Shown here piece by piece: positions 1 through 8,967 of a stretch of 64,000 bases of DNA. Source of the stretch: Sinomonas atrocyanea (lineage in GTDB: Bacteria; Actinomycetota; Actinomycetes; Actinomycetales; Micrococcaceae); NCBI RefSeq assembly GCF_001577305.1, contig NZ_CP014518.1, positions 2,976,001-3,040,000 of the forward strand, read 5' to 3'. Each line of letters starts with the position of its first letter. The first letter of the stretch is position 1. The notes below the pieces were generated by a model that had not been told where the DNA came from, made no database searches, and saw only the letters and a program-made list of their open reading frames with translations. The position numbers were made by a program, and so were the translations under genes.

Positions 1-117
1 GGCGCCGGCCGATGCGGTGCTGGTGTTCGAACCGCCGCCCTGGGTCGCGCAGGCGCTGAGCGCGACCGCGGCAACCGCGGTGACGCCCACCGCCTTGGAA
101 ATACGCCCGAAACGCAT
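1..117 (-). CDS. Lipoprotein, N-terminal fragment (probable substrate-binding protein)
   Basis: Only the first 39 codons are in the window; the gene runs off the left edge. It begins MRFGRISKAV, followed by a hydrophobic stretch and a lipobox L20-S21-A22-C23, then a Gly/Ser/Thr-rich linker. This is a typical secreted lipoprotein leader. A strong GAGGAGG ribosome site lies directly upstream of the ATG. The layout suits an ABC-transporter solute-binding protein, but no binding domain is visible, so that role is an inference. Confidence 0.75.
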   Translation of the reverse strand, partial: MRFGRISKAVGVTAVAAVALSACATQGGGSNTSTASAGA

Positions 118-398
118 TCCGCCTCCTCTAGTGCTTCTGTAGACGTGTGCCGGTAGCCCGGCCGCAGGCGGACCCGCCTTCCCCAGCGGATGGCGTGGCG
201 CGCCTCACATGACCGACAGACTAGCCCGCCGCTGAGTGGGGAGGCTACGAAAGTTCCGTTTCAGATCAGCGTCGTTATCAAGATGCAACATATCTTTCAG
301 GTTCTGGGGGCTCAGGTCTCGTATGCTCGCGCGATTGGCGTTTCCCAATCGATCGAGGGCTGCCGAGCGCGAGCCTACGCGCGGGTAGGCCGGCGCCG

Positions 399-1709
399 TC
401 AATCACTCGAGGGCGCGTCCTCCCCCAGGGTCCAGTCGCGGATCGCTGCCGGGTCGTCCCCGAACTCGCGGGTGTATGCCCGTGCCTGCGCGAGCTCGTC
501 CTGGTACCGCTGGCGCAGGCCCGCGCGGCGCTCGGCCAGGCCCGGGACCCGGTCGAGGACGTCGATGGCCAGATGGAACCGGTCGATCCGGTTCAGCATC
601 GCCATGTCGAACGGGGTCGTCGTCGTGCCCTCCTCGATGTAGCCGCGCACATGCAGGTTGCGGTGGTTCGTGCGCCGGTAGGTGAGGCGGTGGATGAGCC
701 ATGGGTAGCCGTGGTAGGCGAAGACGACCGGCCGGTCTGTGGTGAACAGGGCGTCGAACTCCCGGTCCGGGAGCCCGTGCGGGTGCTCCCGCTCGTCCTG
801 CAGGCGCATGAGGTCGACGGCGTTGACCACGCGGACCTTCAGCTCGGGCAGGTCGCGGCGCAGCATCTGGGCCGCGGCCACGGCCTCGGCGGTCGGGACG
901 TCCCCAGCGCAGCCGAGCACCACATCCGGCTCCTGGCCGGGAACCTCGTTGCCCGCGAAGCCGAGGATCCCGATCCCCCGCGCGCAGTGCAGCCGGGCCT
1001 CGGCCGGCCCGAACCACTGCAGGGACTGGGCCTTCCCAGCGACGACGACGTTGACGTAGTCGCGGCTGCGCAGGCAGTGGTCCATGGTGGACACGAGGGT
1101 GTTCGCATCCACCGGGAGGTAGACGCGCACCACCTCGGCCTTCTTGTTGACCACGTGGTCGATGAAGCCGGGATCCTGGTGCGAGAAGCCGTTGTGGTCC
1201 TGCTGCCAGACATGGCTCGAGAGCAGGTAGGTCAGCGAGGCGACCGGCATGCGCCAGGGCAGCTCGCGGTGGACCTTGAGCCACTTGGCGTGCTGGTTGA
1301 ACATCGAGTCCACGATGTGCACGAAGGCCTCGTAGGAGGTGAAGACGCCATGCCGGCCGGTCAGCAGGTAGCCCTCGAGCCAGCCCTGGCACAGGTGCTC
1401 GCTGAGGACTTCCATCACCCGGCCGGCGCGGGCCAGGTGCTCGTCCACGTCCTCGATCCGCTCCTCCCAGACCTTGTCCGTGGCGTCGTAGACGTCCTGC
1501 AGCCGGTTCGAGGCGGTCTCGTCCGGGCCGAACAGGCGGAAGTCCGTCGGGTTCGCGCGGATCACCTCGCGCAGCCAGCCTCCGAGGTTGCCCATCGCCC
1601 CCGCGCGCACGACGCCGGGCGCCTCCACCGGCACCATGTGCGCCTCCTGCTCGGGCAGCCGCAGGTCCCGCAGCAGCCGGCCGCCGTTGGCGTAGGGCGT
1701 GGCGCTCAT
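399..1709 (-). CDS. xfp: Phosphoketolase Xfp, C-terminal part (separate frame)
   Basis: This is the C-terminal 436 residues of xylulose-5-phosphate/fructose-6-phosphate phosphoketolase, a thiamine-diphosphate enzyme that cleaves sugar phosphates to acetyl phosphate. It begins MSATPYANGG, which matches an internal position of ordinary ~800-residue Xfp proteins. Family blocks are intact: PDETASNRL around residues 62-70 and QDHNGFSHQDPGF around 170-182. The ATG overlaps the stop of the upstream part by four bases (ATGA). Reading the upstream part with one extra G in its GGGG run gives LAPAGDRRMSATPYANGG, the expected continuous family sequence. The two parts together, with one base added, form 803 codons. 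So this is probably one gene broken by a one-base loss, although a coupled two-subunit enzyme cannot be excluded. Confidence 0.9.
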   Translation of the reverse strand: MSATPYANGGRLLRDLRLPEQEAHMVPVEAPGVVRAGAMGNLGGWLREVIRANPTDFRLFGPDETASNRLQDVYDATDKVWEERIEDVDEHLARAGRVMEVLSEHLCQGWLEGYLLTGRHGVFTSYEAFVHIVDSMFNQHAKWLKVHRELPWRMPVASLTYLLSSHVWQQDHNGFSHQDPGFIDHVVNKKAEVVRVYLPVDANTLVSTMDHCLRSRDYVNVVVAGKAQSLQWFGPAEARLHCARGIGILGFAGNEVPGQEPDVVLGCAGDVPTAEAVAAAQMLRRDLPELKVRVVNAVDLMRLQDEREHPHGLPDREFDALFTTDRPVVFAYHGYPWLIHRLTYRRTNHRNLHVRGYIEEGTTTTPFDMAMLNRIDRFHLAIDVLDRVPGLAERRAGLRQRYQDELAQARAYTREFGDDPAAIRDWTLGEDAPSSD

Positions 1710-2809
1710 GCGGCGGTCCCCGCGGGGGCGAGCCTGGACAGCTCGGGCGAGCGGGCGCCGTCGTGCGTGAAGAGCTCCTCCGGGCGGTAGGAGCGCATCC
1801 ACGCCTCGAGCTGGGCCAGGTGCTCGGGATTCTCATGGATGGCGCTCAGCGGGACCTGGTGGGCGCGCCAGGTGCCCTCCACCGGCTTGCCGTCCACCGT
1901 GGCCGGGCCCGTCCAGCCCTTCGGGGACCGGAACACGATCATGGGCCAGGGCTCCGGCGTGGAAGACGGCGCCCGCTCCCCCGCCTCGCGCGCCCGGCGC
2001 TGGATCGCAGCGATCTCCTCGAGGCAGTCGTCGAGCGCGGCGGCGAAGTCGCGGTGCGCCTGGGCCTGCGCGGACGGGTCGGCCACCGTGACGAAGCGCG
2101 GCGCATAGCCGAGCCCCTCGAAGTACTTCCGCACCTGGTCCTCGGGGCGGCGCGCGAGGACCGTGGGATTGGCGATCTTGAACCCGTTCAGGTGCAGGAT
2201 CGGCAGGACGGCGCCGTCGTGCGCCGGGTCGAGGAAGGCTGTGGACTGCCAGCTCGTCGCCAGCGGCCCCGTCTCGGCCTCGCCGTCGCCGACCACGCAC
2301 GCGACCACGAGGTCGGGGTTGTCGAACGCCGCGCCGAACGCGTGGGCGAGCGAGTATCCCAGCTCGCCGCCCTCGCTGATCGAGCCCGGCGTCTCGGGCG
2401 CCGCGTGGCTCGGGATGCCGCCGGGGTAGGAGAACTGCCGGAAGAGCTCGCGGAGCGAGTCCTCGTCGTCGCCGAAGCGCGTGTAGATCTCTGAGTACGT
2501 GCCCTCCAGATAGGCGTTGGCGACGTTGGCCGGGCCGCCGTGCCCCGGTCCGGTGACGAAGAGCATCGCCTGCTCGCGTTCGATGATGGCGCGGTTGAGG
2601 TGGGCGTAGATGAAGTTCAGGCCCGTCGTGGTGCCCCAGTGGCCCAGGAGGCGCGCCTTGACATGCTCTCCGGCGAGCGGCTCCCTCAGGAGCGGGTTGT
2701 CGCGGAGGTAGATCTGGCCCACCGAGAGGTAGTTCGCCGCCCGCCACCAGCGGTGGAGGTCTTCGAGGCGCTCGTCGGTCAGGGTCGTCGCTGCGTCGGT
2801 GGCTGTCAT
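1706..2809 (-). CDS. xfp: Phosphoketolase Xfp, N-terminal part (truncated by frameshift)
   Basis: These are the N-terminal 367 residues of an Xfp-type phosphoketolase. Both family signatures are present: SEGGELGY near residues 145-152 and GDGEAETG at 174-181, the diphosphate/Mg site. GHWGTTTGLNF and PGHGGPAN are also intact. The frame ends at AGTAA-stop where normal proteins continue. The cause appears to be a C run of four on the + strand at 1718-1721; five would restore the frame. The start is the ATG with AGAAGG upstream. A promoter and palindrome lie at 2875-2903. Apart from the break, no decay is visible in either half. Confidence 0.9.
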   Translation of the reverse strand: MTATDAATTLTDERLEDLHRWWRAANYLSVGQIYLRDNPLLREPLAGEHVKARLLGHWGTTTGLNFIYAHLNRAIIEREQAMLFVTGPGHGGPANVANAYLEGTYSEIYTRFGDDEDSLRELFRQFSYPGGIPSHAAPETPGSISEGGELGYSLAHAFGAAFDNPDLVVACVVGDGEAETGPLATSWQSTAFLDPAHDGAVLPILHLNGFKIANPTVLARRPEDQVRKYFEGLGYAPRFVTVADPSAQAQAHRDFAAALDDCLEEIAAIQRRAREAGERAPSSTPEPWPMIVFRSPKGWTGPATVDGKPVEGTWRAHQVPLSAIHENPEHLAQLEAWMRSYRPEELFTHDGARSPELSRLAPAGTAA

Positions 2810-2874
2810 GGCTCGGGCCCGCCTTCTGCGTCGGCTGCCGCGGCGCACGTGGCGCCCTCGGCCGGTCCCTGCCC

Positions 2875-2903
2875 AGCCTAGCGAGGTGAGCCGACATTGT
2901 CGG
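2875..2903 (-). promoter_or_regulatory. Putative phosphoketolase promoter with palindromic operator
   Basis: A TAGGCT -10 hexamer reads on the minus strand at 2875-2880. A perfect 13-bp palindrome CCGACATTGTCGG occupies 2891-2903, where the -35 box would be. This arrangement suggests a repressor or activator site for xfp. The regulator is unknown. The predicted leader is about 58 bases. Confidence 0.45.
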
Positions 2904-2952
2904 CGCCGCAGGCGCACGTTTGCCGGCGCCCTCGGCTGGGAACGGTGACACC

Positions 2953-3705
2953 ATGAGCGATGCTCCGGACTACCGTGCTGCCCTCTCCCTGCTCTGCCCG
3001 CTCTCCGACCCTGAGACGGGGACGCTGCTGCGGTTCGACGGGACCTTCTGGCCCACCGACGAGCCCACCTCGATGACCGCCCTCGGCCTCCTCCCGGACG
3101 CTGCCGTGCACAGGCTGGTGGAGGAGTTCCCGCAGGCGGCGCGGCCCGCCCGGCACCACGTCGGCACGGCGGTGGAGATGCTCGCGGCCGCGGTCGAGGA
3201 CTATCGCGGCACGCGCGGCCGGGACTGGTCGGCGCTCCCGTCCGCCTGCGCCGCCCTGAGGGCAGACGTCGCCAATGCCCTCGCGTACCGGGAAGTGCTC
3301 GACGCCGTCTGCGGCGCCGAGGACGACGACGGGTGGCGGGAGAGCGCGCTGCCGGTCGCACTCGCCGCATTCGAGACCGGCGAGGCGCCCACGGAGACCC
3401 ACGAGGAAGGGACGGCGGCCCTGGTCACGACCGACTACCTGACCGCGGAAAGGGACGTCCGCGAGCGTGCCGGGGCCTTCCTCATGGCCTTCACGCTCGC
3501 CCCAGAATGTCCCAGCGCCCCGCCGAGGATGTCCAGCGCCGGCGAGCCCGACGGTCCGGTCACCGCGTTCGCCCGCGAGCACCTCCACCAGCCGCGCCTG
3601 TACGCCGAGGCCGTCCGGGCGCAGCGCACGCTGGATCCGCAGGCGCTCGCACCAGTCATCGCCCAGCGGGCGCCCGTTCCCGCTGCCCTTCCCTGGGGAG
3701 CATGA
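2953..3705 (+). CDS. Hypothetical protein (250 aa)
   Basis: I do not recognise this protein. It is soluble and acidic, with no signal peptide or membrane segment. It contains alternating hydrophobic helices and a short Pro/Ser linker (PSAPPRMSSAGEPDGP) near residue 195. The ATG MSDAPDYRAAL is preferred over a TTG 33 bases upstream because codon use becomes typical there. AACGGT lies six bases before the ATG, which resembles the leaderless promoters elsewhere in the window. The gene is divergent from the phosphoketolase, with 143 bp between the two starts, so the two may share regulation. No function is assigned. Confidence 0.65.
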   Translation: MSDAPDYRAALSLLCPLSDPETGTLLRFDGTFWPTDEPTSMTALGLLPDAAVHRLVEEFPQAARPARHHVGTAVEMLAAAVEDYRGTRGRDWSALPSACAALRADVANALAYREVLDAVCGAEDDDGWRESALPVALAAFETGEAPTETHEEGTAALVTTDYLTAERDVRERAGAFLMAFTLAPECPSAPPRMSSAGEPDGPVTAFAREHLHQPRLYAEAVRAQRTLDPQALAPVIAQRAPVPAALPWGA

Positions 3706-3869
3706 GGCGCTGCCTCCGACTGCTGACGGCAACCGGGAGTTCGAGGCGGCTCCGTCTGGGTAACGGCCCAACGGCGGTGGCAGGCCGGACCGATGTGCAG
3801 GACACCGGGGCGCACCGGCGCTGCCACCGCCACCTGCGCGCCGCGCTTCGGCGGCAGGCCGTCAGGGGC

Positions 3870-4253
3870 TCAGGGTTCTCCGCCGGCGACCAGGGGACCT
3901 GCGTGGCCGCCCGCGCACAGCCAGGCCCCGTCTGCACGGACCCAGACCTGCGTCATCATCATCCGGCGCGTTTCTGGCTGACCGCCTCGACTGACCTCGT
4001 CCGTCGCCTCGGTCTGCAGCAGCGCCGCGCCACCGAAGAGCCCTATCCGAGGGGACCCGAGGTCCTGCGCCAGCCAGCGCAACTCCCCGGCCGTGTTCCC
4101 GGCGATGTAGGAGTCCCGGTCGAACCGCTCCCCCGTGTGCGAGACCCATTGGAAGCCCGGGTGCAGCAATCGGCGCAGAGCCTGCGCGTCGCGGGCCACG
4201 AGGGCCTCCGCCCGGGCCATCGCGGCCGCGACCACCTCGTCCCTGGCGTCCAT
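3870..4253 (-). CDS. DUF4440 / NTF2-like small protein
   Basis: A 127-residue protein with the pattern of the NTF2-like (DUF4440/SnoaL-type) alpha+beta barrel. It has an N-terminal helix rich in Ala/Arg with LLHPGFQWVSHTGERFDRDSYI, then beta strands ending in TQVWVRADGAWLCAGGHAGP. Family members include small hydrolases, isomerases and binding domains, so the substrate cannot be deduced. The start fits a leaderless transcript: TAAAGT sits six bases upstream of the ATG (4260-4265). It is divergent from the exported phosphoesterase that follows. Confidence 0.75.
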   Translation of the reverse strand: MDARDEVVAAAMARAEALVARDAQALRRLLHPGFQWVSHTGERFDRDSYIAGNTAGELRWLAQDLGSPRIGLFGGAALLQTEATDEVSRGGQPETRRMMMTQVWVRADGAWLCAGGHAGPLVAGGEP

Positions 4254-4259
4254 GGGAGG

Positions 4260-4265
4260 ACTTTA
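4260..4265 (-). promoter_or_regulatory. Leaderless -10 (TAAAGT) for the NTF2-like gene
   Basis: TAAAGT on the minus strand ends six bases before the ATG at 4253, so the predicted transcript starts at the start codon. Confidence 0.45.
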
Positions 4266-4361
4266 CGTTCCCCGAACAGTGGCCGAACAGGACTCTTTCC
4301 GAAGCGCCCCATCATCGCAACGGAGCGGGACAATACGGGCAGGGCGTGGAAGGACAGTGCC

Positions 4362-6074
4362 GTGAATCCCAGGACGAGGCAGAGACCCAAGGATCCGAAG
4401 GCAGCAGCCGGTCAACAGCCGAGCAGGCGCCGGCGCCTGGGGCTGTGGGCGGCCCGGCATCCGTCCCTCGCCGCGCTGTCCGCCGTGGCCGTCCTGGTCC
4501 TCATCCTCGGCGGCGGGTTCTTTGCCGCGACGGCCCGCACGGCGGGGGCCGGGCCAGCCATTCCCGGGATCTCGAAGATCCAGCATGTGGTGATCATCAT
4601 GCAGGAGAACCGCTCGTTCGACAGCTACTTCGGCACGTTCCCGGGTGCCGATGGCATCCCCATGAGCAACGGAGTCCCGACGGTCTGCGTCCCGGATCCG
4701 GCGTCCGTCGCGTGTGTACGGCCATATTACGATCCGGCAGATCGGAATTCCGGGGGCCCGCATGGCCAGGCCAACGCGACGGCAGACGTCGATGGCGGGA
4801 AGATGGACGGATTCATCGCCCAGGCCGAGCAGGCAGCCTCCCACTGCGCGGCGAATGAACCCTCCTGCGCGGGTGGCGGCACGACCGATGTCATGGGCTA
4901 CCACGACGGCAGCGACCTGCCGAACTACTGGGCATACGCGAAGGACTTCACGCTCCAGGACCACATGTTCGAGCCGAACGCCTCGTGGAGCCTGCCGGCC
5001 CACCTGTACATGGTGTCCGAGTGGTCAGCCAAGTGCAGCACAGCGGGGGATCCCCAGTCGTGCGTCAACGCCCTGCAGAACCCCGGCAATCCGCCCGACT
5101 TCGGCAACGGCTTGAGGAACACCCTCATCGGCAAGTGCCGTGCCGGGCTCGGGACCACGGCGTGTCAGAGTGCCCTCAACTCCGCCGGAATCAGCCCGGA
5201 TCTGGCAGCCAGCCTGCATACCTTCATCACCCAGCACTGCAAGGCGACCGATTCCTTCGCCACATGCCAGACCGCCATCGACCAGGCCCAGCTCCCGGAC
5301 AGTCTCAAGCAGAAGCTCCTCGCCGCCGCCCAGCAGATAGCGCCGCCGGACTACGCGTGGACCGATCTGACCTACCTGCTGCACCAGCAGAACGTCTCGT
5401 GGGGCTATTACGTCTTCAACGGCACGGAACCGGACTGCCGCGACGACTCCGCCGTCACCTGCGCCCCGGTCACGCAGAACGCGAAGACGCCGGGGATCTG
5501 GAACCCTCTCCCCTACTTCGACACCGTCAAGCAGGACGGCCAGCTCGGCAACATCCAGTCACTCACCAACTTCTACACAGCGGCCAAGGACGGCACCCTC
5601 CCTGCCGTGAGCTGGATCGACCCGACTGGGGCGGTCAGCGAGCATCCACCGGCCCTCGTCAGTACGGGGCAGGCCTACGTCACCGGGCTCGTCAACGCCA
5701 TCATGGCCGGTCCCGACTGGGACAGCACAGCCATCTTCCTCTCGTGGGACGACTGGGGCGGGTTCTACGACCACGTGGCTCCGCCGACCGTCGACCAGAA
5801 CGGCTACGGGCTGCGCGTGCCCGGCATCGTCATCAGCCCGTACGCGAAGAAGGGGTACATCGACCACCAGACCCTCAGCCACGATGCGTACGTGAAGTTC
5901 ATCGAGGACGACTTCCTCCACGGGCAGCGCCTCGACCCGGCCACGGACAGCCGACCCGACCCCCGTCCCGACGTCCGCGAGAACAGTCCGCTCCTGGGCA
6001 ACCTCGCCGAGGACTTCGACTTCAATCAGACGCCGTCTCCACCGGTCATCCTTCCCAACGCCGCCACCTACTGA
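4362..6074 (+). CDS. Exported phosphoesterase (phospholipase C / acid phosphatase AcpA-like family)
   Basis: A 570-residue protein of the alkaline-phosphatase-fold Phosphoesterase family (phospholipase C and AcpA-type acid phosphatases). An N-terminal RRRRLGLW stretch and a hydrophobic segment around residues 34-56 form a membrane anchor or signal peptide. The arginines allow, but do not prove, Tat export. The mature part opens with IQHVVIIMQENRSFDSYFG, the metal-site signature. Later blocks include SEHPP, FLSWDDWGGFYDHVAPP and GLRVPGIVISPYAKKGY, which supply further metal ligands. A roughly 90-residue Cys-containing insertion lies around residues 225-315. The GTG start at 4362 has GGAAGGAC eight bases upstream. 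The likely role is release of phosphate from extracellular esters; the exact substrate is unknown. Confidence 0.85.
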   Translation: MNPRTRQRPKDPKAAAGQQPSRRRRLGLWAARHPSLAALSAVAVLVLILGGGFFAATARTAGAGPAIPGISKIQHVVIIMQENRSFDSYFGTFPGADGIPMSNGVPTVCVPDPASVACVRPYYDPADRNSGGPHGQANATADVDGGKMDGFIAQAEQAASHCAANEPSCAGGGTTDVMGYHDGSDLPNYWAYAKDFTLQDHMFEPNASWSLPAHLYMVSEWSAKCSTAGDPQSCVNALQNPGNPPDFGNGLRNTLIGKCRAGLGTTACQSALNSAGISPDLAASLHTFITQHCKATDSFATCQTAIDQAQLPDSLKQKLLAAAQQIAPPDYAWTDLTYLLHQQNVSWGYYVFNGTEPDCRDDSAVTCAPVTQNAKTPGIWNPLPYFDTVKQDGQLGNIQSLTNFYTAAKDGTLPAVSWIDPTGAVSEHPPALVSTGQAYVTGLVNAIMAGPDWDSTAIFLSWDDWGGFYDHVAPPTVDQNGYGLRVPGIVISPYAKKGYIDHQTLSHDAYVKFIEDDFLHGQRLDPATDSRPDPRPDVRENSPLLGNLAEDFDFNQTPSPPVILPNAATY

Positions 6075-6134
6075 CGGTCACAGCCATGGGAGGACTGACC
6101 GATACGAGCCCGTAGCGAGGCAGAAGGAACGCGG

Positions 6135-7220
<1,086 letters not shown>

Positions 7221-7307
7221 GGTCATCCATCATACCGGCGCGCAGGCCGCCTCCCCCGCCGGGAACGGCGGCCGAGAATTGTCGGTGCCGCGTGCGACAG
7301 TGGGCCC

Positions 7308-8633
7308 ATGGACGGAACGCAGATTCTCGTGATGGTGCTCGTGGCGCTGCTCGCCTTCGTGCTAGGGGCGCTGGCCGGGGCCGCGCGGCAGCGGCGGAAG
7401 GCCGCGCACGACGGCGGCGACCTCCCCGCGCTGCAGTCCCGCCTGGCGTCGGCGGAGGCAGCCCTGGCCGCCGCGGGCGCGGAGCGGGACCTCTTGGCGC
7501 GGCAGAACGCCGCCCTCACCTCGCTCGACGAACAGGAGAACACCGTCCTCCATGCCCTCGCCCCGGTGGCGGAGAAGCTCAGTGCCGTCCAGCGCGCCGT
7601 CGCCGTGCTCGAACGCGATCGGGTGGAGCAGTTCGGCCAGCTCGCCCAGCAGCTGCAGGACGCCCGGGCCTCGGACGCGGCGCTGCTGCAGACGGCGCAC
7701 GCCCTGACCGCGGCGCTCGCGAACAACTCCTCCCGCGGGACGTGGGGCGAGATCCAGCTGCGCCGGGTGGTCGAGGCCGCGGGGATGCTCGACCGCGTGG
7801 ACTTCGCGGAGCAGGTCTCCACCTCGGGCGACGGCGGTGCAGTCCGGCCCGACCTCGTGGTGCAGCTGCCGGGCGGGAAGCAGATCGTCGTCGACTCCAA
7901 GGTGCCACTCGGGGCCTACCTCAAGGCCCAGGAGCACGCGCAGGACCAGAGCCCTGCGGGCCTCGCGCAGCGGGACCGGCACCTCGCCGAGCATGCCAAG
8001 GCGCTGCGGGCGCATGTGGACGCCCTTGGGAGCAAGAAGTACTGGGAGGCCGTCGGGTCCAGTCCGGAACTGGTCGTCTGCTTCCTCCCCGCTGAGTCCT
8101 TCCTGGCCGAGGCGCTCCGCGCCGACGCCGGGCTGCTCGACTACGCCTTCGGACGCAACGTGGCGCTCGCATCTCCGGCGACGCTCATGGCCCTCCTCAA
8201 GGGGGTCGCCTTCGGCTGGCGGCAGGAGCTCCTCACCGAGAACGCGCGCGAGCTGTTTGACCTCTCCCAGCAGCTCTATGGGCGGCTGAGCACGATGGGC
8301 GGCCACGTGGCCCGCCTCGGGTCCTCCCTCAAGGGGTCCGTGGAACGGTACAACGCGTTCATCGGTGCCCTCGAGTCCCGGGTCCTCCCGACCGCGCGCC
8401 GGATCAGCGCGCTCGATCTCGGCTCGCCGGAGACCCTGCCGGAGCTGCCTCCCGTCGAGACGACGCCCCGCGTGCTGAGCGCGAGCGAGCTCCTCGACGA
8501 GCAGATGTGGAAGGACAACGGGATCACGGCACTGCCGGGCACGCTCGGGGGCACCTCGGCGGAAGCAGCCTCGGGCGAGGGCGCCCAGGAACTCCACGAG
8601 GGCGCCGAGGGCTCGCGGCGGCATTCGGCCTGA
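7308..8633 (+). CDS. rmuC: DNA recombination protein RmuC
   Basis: A 441-residue RmuC-family protein. An N-terminal membrane segment (residues about 5-26) is followed by a coiled coil (about 30-120) rich in Ala/Gln/Glu. The conserved RmuC core contains NSSRGTWGEIQLRRVVEAAGM and VVDSKVPLGAY. RmuC is a predicted PD-(D/E)XK-type nuclease that limits rearrangements at inverted repeats. The tail after residue 400 is a low-complexity Gly/Ser/Glu extension. GACAGT lies six bases before the ATG, so the transcript may be leaderless. The gene is convergent with ispH across a 334-bp gap. Confidence 0.92.
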   Translation: MDGTQILVMVLVALLAFVLGALAGAARQRRKAAHDGGDLPALQSRLASAEAALAAAGAERDLLARQNAALTSLDEQENTVLHALAPVAEKLSAVQRAVAVLERDRVEQFGQLAQQLQDARASDAALLQTAHALTAALANNSSRGTWGEIQLRRVVEAAGMLDRVDFAEQVSTSGDGGAVRPDLVVQLPGGKQIVVDSKVPLGAYLKAQEHAQDQSPAGLAQRDRHLAEHAKALRAHVDALGSKKYWEAVGSSPELVVCFLPAESFLAEALRADAGLLDYAFGRNVALASPATLMALLKGVAFGWRQELLTENARELFDLSQQLYGRLSTMGGHVARLGSSLKGSVERYNAFIGALESRVLPTARRISALDLGSPETLPELPPVETTPRVLSASELLDEQMWKDNGITALPGTLGGTSAEAASGEGAQELHEGAEGSRRHSA

Positions 8634-8967
8634 GCCGGGCGGGCCGCGTGCCCTCGCGGTGGCGCGGGCTTCCTTGGCGTCAACGGCCGAGCGCGCGGAC
8701 CACGCCGAGGTCACGGGCGGGGCCCGCCGACGCCGGGTCCGGCGCCGACCGAGGTCCGGGGCCGGGCCGTAAAACCGGCCGTCGGGACGCCACTCCCCCA
8801 TCCGGCAACTGGAAAAGTGCCGTTCTCGCCAGGAAGTCTGCGCCTCGGGGACTTTCCGCGCAAAACGGGACTTCCACCGCTTTGGGCTCGTCCCGGCATC
8901 CCCGTGCAGATCGGACTGACGCGACGTCATGAAGGGCCCCGTCAGGCTCTCGCGGGCGACCTCGGCG
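8634..8967. other. Convergent intergenic region rmuC/ispH, mostly non-coding
   Basis: No convincing gene is present. The rmuC side has a short GGCCGG/CCGGCC stem (about 8752-8780) that may act as a weak terminator. The centre holds the inverted-repeat element at 8809-8875. The remainder shows nothing recognisable. Confidence 0.6.
8809..8875. repeat. REP-like nested inverted repeat
   Basis: Outer arms GGAAAAGTGCCGTTCTCG and the reverse complement of CGCAAAACGGGACTTCC match imperfectly. Inner arms GGAAGTC and GACTTTCC also pair. The whole 67-bp block could fold as a cruciform. It resembles an intergenic repetitive extragenic palindrome, but only one copy of this family was found in the window. 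Confidence 0.45.

Noticed and set aside
190..642. Plus-strand open frame near the left end
   Set aside because: No ribosome site or domain, and most of it is antisense to the phosphoketolase C-terminus.
403..1836. 477-codon frame overlapping the phosphoketolase on the same strand
   Set aside because: Arg/Pro-rich out-of-frame shadow; the phosphoketolase frame carries all family motifs.
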